Part shown: piece by piece, positions 58,418 through 64,000 of the stretch | Layout: every line of letters starts with the position of its first letter | How positions within the stretch are numbered: position 1 is the stretch's first letter | DNA from: Planctomycetia bacterium | GTDB lineage: Bacteria > Planctomycetota > Planctomycetia > Gemmatales > Gemmataceae | Assembly (NCBI GenBank): GCA_005772955.1 | Contig: SXID01000027.1 | Location: 1-64,000, forward strand | DNA: 64,000 bases | Direction of reading: 5' to 3' | Notes under the pieces: model-generated | What the model was told of the DNA's origin: nothing | Database searches by the model: none | The model's input: only the letters and a program-made list of their open reading frames with translations | Translations under genes and position numbers: made by a program

Positions 58418-58861
58418 ATGCCATACAGCGATAAGGTACTCGACCATTACAACAACCCGCGGAACGTTGGGAGCTTCGACGCGAAGGATCCAACCGTGGG
58501 CACAGGCCTCGTTGGCGCGCCGGAGTGCGGCGACGTGATGAAGCTCCAGATCAAGGTGAACCCTGACACAGGCGTCATCGAAGACGCGCGGTTCAAGACC
58601 TTCGGGTGCGGTTCGGCGATCGCATCGAGCAGCCTTGCAACCGAATGGCTCAAGGGTAAGACGGTGGACGAGGCGCTCGCGATCAAGAACACCGAGATCG
58701 TCGAGGAACTCGCGCTGCCGCCGGTCAAGGTTCACTGCTCCGTTCTTGCCGAAGACGCGATCAAGGCGGCGCTGAAGAACTACCAAGAGAAGCAGGACGT
58801 CGACGAGACGATCGGCGAGACCACCGAGAAAATCGCGAAACCCGAGCCGGCCGGGGTGTAA
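58418..58861 (+). CDS. iscU: IscU, Fe-S cluster scaffold
   Basis: IscU is where clusters are built. The protein has DHYNNPRNVGSF, three cluster cysteines (Cys37 in APECGDVM, Cys64 in FGCGSAI, Cys107 in HCSVLAED), Asp39, and LPPVK at 100-104, the peptide bound by HscA. A charged tail of about 20 residues is added. It is fully consistent with the downstream hscB and hscA. Confidence 0.95.
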   Translation: MPYSDKVLDHYNNPRNVGSFDAKDPTVGTGLVGAPECGDVMKLQIKVNPDTGVIEDARFKTFGCGSAIASSSLATEWLKGKTVDEALAIKNTEIVEELALPPVKVHCSVLAEDAIKAALKNYQEKQDVDETIGETTEKIAKPEPAGV

Positions 58862-58934
58862 TCTGACAGCCCCGCTGCTGTATACTTCCTGACACGAACC
58901 AGCCTCTACCACACTCGAACGAAAGGTGAATCCC

Positions 58935-59348
58935 ATGTCCACCGCTGTTGCAGCCGAACCGCAGACGCTGGGCCTCAACACGGCACCCGCCGGTCCGCCG
59001 CCCGTCGTCGTGACTGAGAAGGCCGCACTCGAAGTCAAGCGGCACATCGCCGACATGACTCAGCGCGGGGAGATTGAAGCCGGCGGCACACTGTACCTCC
59101 GCGTCCGCGTGCAGGGTGGCGGCTGCAGCGGGTTCCAGAACAAACTCGACCTCGATGCCAAGTACGACGAGAAGTCCGACCACAAGTTCGAGTTCTTTGG
59201 CATCGAAGTCGTCGTAGACAAGCGCTCGCTGCTGTACCTCAACGGCGCTACCGTGGACTTCCACGACGACCTCAACAAACGCGGCTTCACGATCTCGAAC
59301 CCGCAAGCCAAGAGCACCTGCGGTTGCGGTAGTTCGTACTCGATGTAA
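58935..59348 (+). CDS. iscA: IscA/ErpA-type A-type carrier protein
   Basis: The 137-residue protein has the three conserved cysteines of A-type carriers: Cys64 in GGGCSGF and Cys129/Cys131 in STCGCGSSY. VTEKAALEVKRHI and FHDDLNKRGFTISNPQAKS complete the pattern. A 20-residue Ala/Pro arm precedes the domain. The ATG at 58935 has AAAGGTG upstream; a GTG at 58926 is an alternative. Confidence 0.9.
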   Translation: MSTAVAAEPQTLGLNTAPAGPPPVVVTEKAALEVKRHIADMTQRGEIEAGGTLYLRVRVQGGGCSGFQNKLDLDAKYDEKSDHKFEFFGIEVVVDKRSLLYLNGATVDFHDDLNKRGFTISNPQAKSTCGCGSSYSM

Positions 59349-59436
59349 GGGAAAGTGCCGAGTCGCAAGTTCCGAGTCACGAGAGAAGGCACGGCATTCT
59401 TCTGGTTCGGAACTCCCCACTCGTCGCTCGTCACTG

Positions 59437-59961
59437 ATGACTGACTGCTTCCACCGCCTCGGCCTTCCGAGGCGGTTTACTATTGACGCGGCCGAGCTGG
59501 AGCGGGCGTACCTCGCGCGGTCACGCGCGGTCCACCCCGATTTCCACCTCACGGGTTCGTCGGCCGATCTAAACGCCAGTCTGGAGCTGTCAGCAGCGGT
59601 CAACGAGGCGTACAACACCCTCCGCGACGCGTTCTCCCGTGCCGAACACCTGCTCGCTCTGGAAGGCGGGCCGAGCGCTGCGGAACACAAGCAGGTTCCG
59701 CCCGCGTTCCTCGCGGAAATGCTCGACGCTCGCGAGGAGATCGAATCAGCTCGCGAGAACGCGAGCGAGACGGATCGCTTGGAACGGGTTTTCAGCGACC
59801 GATTCGACAGCTTGATCAGTAACGCGGCGGCTATGTTCGAGCAACTCGCAGCACTTTCGCCCGGAGACGCGCAACGGGCGAACCTCCGAGTCCGCGTCCG
59901 GGGTCTGTTGAACGCGGCCAAGTACGTTCGCGGTCTCGTCCGTGACCTCCACACCAACTAA
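59437..59961 (+). CDS. hscB: HscB, J-domain co-chaperone for Fe-S transfer
   Basis: HscB brings IscU to HscA. The 174-residue protein has a J domain with HPD at residues 33-35 (RAVHPDFHL), NEAYNTLRDAFSRAEHLLAL, and the HscB C-terminal helices (PPAFLAEMLDAREEIESARE). It lies between iscA and the AhpD-like gene. Confidence 0.92.
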   Translation: MTDCFHRLGLPRRFTIDAAELERAYLARSRAVHPDFHLTGSSADLNASLELSAAVNEAYNTLRDAFSRAEHLLALEGGPSAAEHKQVPPAFLAEMLDAREEIESARENASETDRLERVFSDRFDSLISNAAAMFEQLAALSPGDAQRANLRVRVRGLLNAAKYVRGLVRDLHTN

Positions 59962-59973
59962 CAGGAAGCGATC

Positions 59974-60276
59974 ATGTACGACGCGGCGAACATGAAGAAG
60001 ATCAAATCGATGCGGGCACTGGCCCCCGAGGGCATGGCCGCGTTTGACGCATTGAACGCGGCCGTGTTCAAGGAAGGCGCACTGTCGTTGAAGGTCAAGG
60101 AACTGATCGCGGTCGCGATCGCGGTAACGACGCAATGCCCGTACTGTATCGAGGCGCACGTGAAGAAGGCAAAGGCAGCCGGCGCGACGGAAGCCGAGCT
60201 GACGGAGGCGACACTGGTCGCGGCCGCGCTCCGTGCCGGCGGCGCGGTGACGCACGGCACGCACGCGATCAGCTGA
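59974..60276 (+). CDS. AhpD/carboxymuconolactone-decarboxylase-like protein
   Basis: The 100-residue protein has the CMD/AhpD core: KVKELIAVAIAVTTQCPYC, IEAHVKKAKAAGATEAELTE and ALRAGGAVTHGTHA. The CxxC at Cys55/Cys58 with His62 is the peroxidase-like redox site of AhpD. It lies 13 bases after hscB in the same direction, so it is probably in the operon; a thiol-redox role in cluster assembly or defence is inference. Confidence 0.85.
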   Translation: MYDAANMKKIKSMRALAPEGMAAFDALNAAVFKEGALSLKVKELIAVAIAVTTQCPYCIEAHVKKAKAAGATEAELTEATLVAAALRAGGAVTHGTHAIS

Positions 60277-60283
60277 AAATGAC

Positions 60284-60356
60284 GGGCGTGTAACTCAGCG
60301 GTTAGAGTGCCTCCCTTACAAGGAGGAAGTCGGGGGTTCGAGTCCCTCCACGCCCA
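60284..60356 (+). tRNA. tRNA-Val (anticodon TAC)
   Basis: A full cloverleaf: acceptor GGGCGTG with CACGCCC, TA, D-arm ACTC/GAGT, anticodon stem CCTCC/GGAGG around loop CTTACAA with anticodon TAC, and T-arm GGGGG-TTCGAGT-CCCTC. The discriminator is A, and CCA is not encoded, so it depends on the CCA enzyme. It sits inside the isc gene cluster. Confidence 0.96.
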
Positions 60357-60385
60357 CTCCCTCATCCACCACCTTGGAGTTCCCC

Positions 60386-61045
60386 ATGAAGAACACCTGT
60401 CCCAAGTGCGATACCGCGTACAACGTGAGCGCCGCGGCCATCGGCCGCAAGTTCACGTGTAAGAACTGCAGCACCCCGGTCGTCGTGACGGACGAGGGGC
60501 TCGACTACCAGAACCCGCCGACCAAATCACCGCCCGCCAAGGCGACACCGCCTGCCGCGCCCGCAGCGGCGTTCGACTTCGACGCGGGCGGCGGGGACGA
60601 GCAAGAGGAGCGTAAGCCCGCGAAGGGGACCAAGCCGGCCAAGGCCGCGAAGCCGGCCAAGCGGCCGCGCGACGAGGAAGAGGAGGAGAAGTTTGAGGAC
60701 GATGACTACAACAGCTCTCCACGGCGCAAGCCCAAGCGGAAGGGTAACATCGTCGTCGATTTCCTCTTCTTCAAGGAGTTCATTGCCCCGCTCTTCGTCA
60801 AGTTAATTTTCTGGCTGTTGGTCCTCGTGATCGTCGGCGGCGGTCTGGTCTTCGCACTCATCTCTGTCGTTTCCGGGACCACGGCGGGCATCTTGACCGC
60901 GTTCGGTATCGTCTTTATCGGGATCCCGCTCTACCTGTTGCTGGTTCGTGTCTACGTCGAGTTGATTCTCCTCGGTTTCGCGCTCTACGACCGGCTCGGC
61001 GAAATCAAGACGCTAATCGAGAAGCACGAACCGCCGACGCCCTGA
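60386..61045 (+). CDS. Zinc-ribbon membrane protein, DUF4282-like
   Basis: The 219-residue protein has an MJ0042-type zinc ribbon (CPKC at 5-8, CKNC at 25-28), a Lys/Ala/Glu-rich linker, then FFKEFIAPLFVKLIFWLLVL and a second membrane segment GIVFIGIPLYLLLVRVYVEL, a DUF4282-like unit. The start is the ATG at 60386 with TTGGAG upstream. It lies between tRNA-Val and hscA. A role in the isc cluster is not implied by its sequence. Confidence 0.75.
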   Translation: MKNTCPKCDTAYNVSAAAIGRKFTCKNCSTPVVVTDEGLDYQNPPTKSPPAKATPPAAPAAAFDFDAGGGDEQEERKPAKGTKPAKAAKPAKRPRDEEEEEKFEDDDYNSSPRRKPKRKGNIVVDFLFFKEFIAPLFVKLIFWLLVLVIVGGGLVFALISVVSGTTAGILTAFGIVFIGIPLYLLLVRVYVELILLGFALYDRLGEIKTLIEKHEPPTP

Positions 61046-61075
61046 TATTGCCCGGCCCTCTTCGGAGACATTCCC

Positions 61076-61297
61076 GTGTCCGTCGCCGAACTGCTGCCCG
61101 CGAACCGCGCACTCGCGAAGGCAGAGCATGTGCAACTCATGCACTTGCTCTTTGATCTGGTCGCGCGACCTGACCTCCCCGACGACGATGTGATCCACTA
61201 GGAACTGTTCCTGCACGCCCTCCACGGCGGTGCAGGCGGTGTCTCCTTCGCCGTCGAACTCCAAGAACTCCTCCAAAGTCAAATGCCGAAGGTATGA
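61076..61297 (+). pseudogene. Small gene split by an in-frame TAG, upstream of hscA
   Basis: One frame runs from a GTG at 61076 to a TGA at 61295-61297, with a TAG at 61199-61201. Before it lies SVAELLPANRALAKAEHVQL and MHLLFDLVARPDLPDDDVIH; after it ELFLHALHGGAGGVSFAVEL and QELLQSQMPKV. Both halves look coding, and the final TGA overlaps the hscA ATG as ATGA, as for a coupled gene. So it is either a recent nonsense mutant, a read-through gene, or a 41-residue product. Confidence 0.5.
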
Positions 61298-63129
61298 CTA
61301 CTCCGTCCGTTGTCGGTATCGACCTGGGAACCACCTTCAGCCTCGCCGCGTTCGTCGAGAATGGGCGCCCGCACGTGGTTCGCGACCCTTCTGGCATCGC
61401 GCTCGTGCCGAGTTGCATCAGCTTCCATGACGACGGCTCCGTGCTAGTGGGAAGCGCCGCGAAGGAGCGGGCGCTCTCCGACCCGAGCCACACCATCTTC
61501 AGCGTAAAGCGACTCATGGGCCGCACGCTCGCGGATCTGAAGAAAGAACTCGAACTCATCCCGCACCAGATTCTCGAACGCGAAGTCGCCGACGGTCGGA
61601 AGGTGCTGCACGTCAACATCGGCGGGAGCGAATACACGCCAGAGGAGCTTTCCGCGCTCATCCTGAAGGAAGTTCGCAAGCGGGCCGGCAACCCAACGAA
61701 AGCGGTCATCACCGTACCCGCGTACTTCGACGACTCTCAGCGACAGGCCACGCGCGACGCAGGGCGAATCGCGGGGTTGGACGTCCTGCGGATCGTGAAC
61801 GAGCCGACCGCCGCGGCGCTCGCGTATGGCCTCGACCGTCGCGGGGCCGGCACGGTTGCGGTATATGACCTCGGCGGTGGCACGTTCGATTGCTCGGTGC
61901 TGTCGCTCGCGGACGGCGTCTTCAAGGTTCTCGCGACCAACGGCGATACCTACCTCGGCGGCGACGACTTCGACCGGTTGCTGATGCAAGCCGCCGCGAA
62001 GGAGATGGGCGTCGACCTCGCAACGCGGGACGCGGAGCTACTCCAGCACCTCCGCGACGCGGCCGAGCGCGCGAAAATCGCGCTGAGCGCAAACGAGTCC
62101 GCCGAGTTGAACGTGGCGATCGCTTCACGCGGGGTGAAGTTCCTTCGGGTCGTGACGCGCGCGGAGTTCGAGGAACTGATTCGACCGCTGATCGAGCGAA
62201 GCCTCGACCGGTGCAAGGCCGCCCTTCGTGACGCGAAGCTCACGCCGTCGCAAGTCGATGAGGTAGTACTGGTGGGCGGTTCGACCCGAATCCCTTACGT
62301 ACGAAAGCGGGTCGGTGAGTTCTTTGGCAAGACGCCACACACCGGGTTGAACCCGGACGAAGTCGTCGCACTGGGCGCCGCAGTGCAAGCGGACATCCTC
62401 ACAAGCGGCCGACGCGACATGCTGCTGCTCGACGTGGTGCCGTTGTCGCTCGGCCTGGAGACGCTCGGCGGTGTTGTCGACAAGCTCATTCACCGCAACA
62501 CCACCGTGCCCGCGCGCGCCACGACGCGGTACACCACCGGGGCCGAAAACCAGACGGCGATCCTCCTGAACATCTACCAGGGCGAACGCGAACTCACGAA
62601 GGACTGCCGCTTCCTGGGCACGTTCAAGCTGTCGGGAATCCCGCCGATGCCGGCTCAGTTCGCGCAGGTCGATGTCACGTTCCTCGTGAACCAGGACGGC
62701 ATCCTCACCGTGAGCGCGAAGGAACTGCGAAGCGGTGCGCAGGCCCAGGTAACGGTGCAACCGGCTCACGGTCTCACGACCGCGGAAGTCGATCAACTCG
62801 TGAACGACAGCATCGAGAACGCGCAAGAGGACTTCACAGCGCGGCGTCTGATCGAACTGCGGAACAAGGGCGAGAACGACCTACGCCACACCGAGAAGGC
62901 ACTCTCGCAAGCCGGTGACATGCTCACCAAGGCACAGCGTGATGCAATCAGTTCCGCGACGACAACACTGCGAGGTGCGCTCGCGAGTTCCGAATTGGAC
63001 GCACTCCAGCGCGCCCTCGATGCCTTCGGCGGTGCGACCAACCACCTTGCGACACTGATGATGAACGAGGTGCTTCGCCAATCGCTCGGGGGGAGCAACG
63101 AAGACGACCTGGACCCAAACAAGTTGTGA
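61294..63129 (+). CDS. hscA: HscA-like Hsp70 chaperone
   Basis: HscA drives cluster transfer from IscU. The 611-residue Hsp70 has VVGIDLGTTFSLAAFVENGR, VITVPAYFDDSQRQATRDAG, NEPTAAALAYGLDRRGAG, AVYDLGGGTFDCSVLSL and VVLVGGSTRIPYVRKRV. Length and the location with hscB, iscU (LPPVK motif) and iscX favour HscA over DnaK. The C-terminal lid is a normal helical bundle, ending with an acidic tail. Confidence 0.85.
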   Translation: MTTPSVVGIDLGTTFSLAAFVENGRPHVVRDPSGIALVPSCISFHDDGSVLVGSAAKERALSDPSHTIFSVKRLMGRTLADLKKELELIPHQILEREVADGRKVLHVNIGGSEYTPEELSALILKEVRKRAGNPTKAVITVPAYFDDSQRQATRDAGRIAGLDVLRIVNEPTAAALAYGLDRRGAGTVAVYDLGGGTFDCSVLSLADGVFKVLATNGDTYLGGDDFDRLLMQAAAKEMGVDLATRDAELLQHLRDAAERAKIALSANESAELNVAIASRGVKFLRVVTRAEFEELIRPLIERSLDRCKAALRDAKLTPSQVDEVVLVGGSTRIPYVRKRVGEFFGKTPHTGLNPDEVVALGAAVQADILTSGRRDMLLLDVVPLSLGLETLGGVVDKLIHRNTTVPARATTRYTTGAENQTAILLNIYQGERELTKDCRFLGTFKLSGIPPMPAQFAQVDVTFLVNQDGILTVSAKELRSGAQAQVTVQPAHGLTTAEVDQLVNDSIENAQEDFTARRLIELRNKGENDLRHTEKALSQAGDMLTKAQRDAISSATTTLRGALASSELDALQRALDAFGGATNHLATLMMNEVLRQSLGGSNEDDLDPNKL

Positions 63130-63147
63130 TCCTGGCCTGACTGTCTT

Positions 63148-63189
63148 GCCGATTGCGGCTTCGCGACCGGTCGCGAAGCCGCAATCGGC
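63148..63189. repeat. 42-bp perfect palindrome between hscA and iscX
   Basis: The left 21 bases (GCCGATTGCGGCTTCGCGACC) minus none equal the reverse complement of the right 21, with no loop. The half contains TTGCGGCTTCGCG, seen also at about 10246 and 55038. It probably forms a cruciform or an RNA hairpin and may be a dispersed element. Confidence 0.75.
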
Positions 63190-63204
63190 GGCGAGAAATA
63201 CCCC

Positions 63205-63420
63205 ATGATGTGGCACGACGCACGCGCGATCGGTGAATCGCTGTTCGATCAGTTCGACACCATCAACCCGCTCACGGTGCGATTCACAGACCTGCACAAG
63301 CACGTGCTGAACCTCGAAGGCTTCACCGGCAAGCCGAACGAGTCGAACGAGAAACTCCTCGAAGCGATTCAGATGGCATGGTACGAGGAGTGGAAAGACG
63401 AGTACGGCGACGGTGCGTGA
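63205..63420 (+). CDS. iscX: IscX, ISC accessory protein
   Basis: IscX binds IscS and modulates iron-dependent cluster assembly. The 71-residue protein is close to the family: MWHDARAIGESLFDQFDTIN, PLTVRFTDLHKHVLNLEGF and SNEKLLEAIQMAWYEEW. The short acidic protein is the usual end of isc operons. It lies 76 bases after hscA. Confidence 0.9.
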   Translation: MMWHDARAIGESLFDQFDTINPLTVRFTDLHKHVLNLEGFTGKPNESNEKLLEAIQMAWYEEWKDEYGDGA

Positions 63421-63423
63421 CCG

Positions 63424-64000
63424 TTACTGGGGGCGTTTCGCCTCTCTTGGCACGCGATTGTAGAGCGTCGTGAGATCGCCGAGGCGCTGGATCGTCTCCG
63501 GGCGGAACTGATCGAGCCTGAACCGCCAGCGCCAGTTCCCGGTCGCGATGCCCGGTTTGTTCATCCGTGCGTCGCTGCCCATGCTCAACACATCCTGAAG
63601 TGGAGCGATCGCAACGGACGCGACCGACGACCACGCGGCGCGGATCATGTCCCACGCCACATCGCCAATCGGCTTCCCGAACGTCAGCACGAGGTAGTTC
63701 CGGTCGCGTTCGTTGAGCGTGGCGAACCAACCGTGAACGGTGTCGTTGTCGTGCGTGCCGGTGTAGACCGCACTGTTCAGCACGAAGTTGTGCGGCCAGT
63801 GCAGGCTGACCGGCCCTTCAAGCGCGAACTGGATCACGCGCATCCCAGGCAGCGCGAGCGTGTCTCGCAGTTCTTCCACATCGGGCGTAATCACGCCCAG
63901 GTCTTCGGCGATGAGCGGTAGACCGCCCAGCGACGTGCGGAGTTGCTCGAACAACTTCAGTCCAGGACCGTTGACCCACTTGCCGACACGCGCGGTGAGT
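63424..64000 (-). CDS. malQ: MalQ-like 4-alpha-glucanotransferase, C-terminal part
   Basis: The minus-strand frame continues past the right edge. It carries the GH77 C-terminal half: LPLIAEDLGVITPDVEELRD (acid/base region), MRVIQFALEGPVSLHWPHNF, YTGTHDNDTVHGWFATL with THDNDT, and PLQDVLSMGSDARMNKPG. The enzyme moves alpha-1,4-glucan segments in glycogen or maltodextrin metabolism. It converges with iscX, three bases apart. Confidence 0.9.
   Translation of the reverse strand, partial: LTARVGKWVNGPGLKLFEQLRTSLGGLPLIAEDLGVITPDVEELRDTLALPGMRVIQFALEGPVSLHWPHNFVLNSAVYTGTHDNDTVHGWFATLNERDRNYLVLTFGKPIGDVAWDMIRAAWSSVASVAIAPLQDVLSMGSDARMNKPGIATGNWRWRFRLDQFRPETIQRLGDLTTLYNRVPREAKRPQ

Noticed and set aside
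1-64000. CRISPR arrays, insertion sequences, prophage or restriction systems
   Set aside because: No regular spaced repeats, transposase, integrase, phage structural or restriction motifs were seen in any frame read.

Overview
The window looks like chromosome of a Gemmata-type planctomycete (order Gemmatales). This is inferred from high GC, planctomycete-style secreted families (ThuA, SMP-30, an anchored cytochrome c, zinc-ribbon/proline-rich membrane proteins, MBL-fold proteins) and abundant hairpin repeats between genes. I see no rRNA, CRISPR array, insertion sequence or prophage. Both ends cut through genes.

About 0.1-35.2 kb is one nearly continuous flagellar locus. On the plus strand fliH-fliI-fliJ-motE-fliO-fliP-fliQ-fliR-flhB-flhA encode the export apparatus and its ATPase, followed by fliA (sigma-28). 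A divergent HEAT-repeat gene separates these from motA-motB, two small proteins, fliK, flgD and flgE. On the minus strand, converging on flgE, lie fliL-fliM-fliN plus a second fliO-like gene, two lipoprotein genes and a small CxCG protein, then flgL, flgK, flgN, flgJ, flgI, flgH, flgA, flgG, flgF, fliS, fliD, fliC and a flgM-like anti-sigma gene. The parts fit a secretion-ordered regulon: export genes and fliA first, with motA, fliC and flgM each behind a sigma-28-type promoter of one architecture (CAAA, 14 bases, TTCGATA). fliE, fliF, fliG, flgB, flgC, flhF, flhG and chemotaxis genes are not in the window.

About 35.3-47.5 kb is mixed accessory DNA: a TPR/STN secreted protein, a cupin, an SMP-30/SGNH fusion, an anchored cytochrome c, an ACP phosphodiesterase-like gene, ThuA, a GAF/PP2C phosphatase and a double-MBL protein. 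It is interspersed with broken genes (hydrolase start, eutC, a frameshifted conserved protein). About 47.6-50.9 kb holds hisD-hisC-hisB, followed by more broken genes (51 kb) and a zinc-ribbon membrane protein.

About 53.8-54.23 kb has no protein gene. It contains two elements that fold like tRNA cloverleafs with the halves in reversed order, then an intrinsic terminator directly in front of the CCA-adding enzyme gene. The cca gene itself carries a 147-bp inverted-repeat element inserted in frame. About 56.5-63.4 kb is an ISC iron-sulfur cluster operon (iscR, iscS, iscU, iscA, hscB, hscA, iscX), with an AhpD-like gene, tRNA-Val(TAC) and a DUF4282-like gene inside it. The window closes inside a malQ-like gene on the minus strand.

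Family assignments rest on reading protein motifs by eye; no database search was possible.
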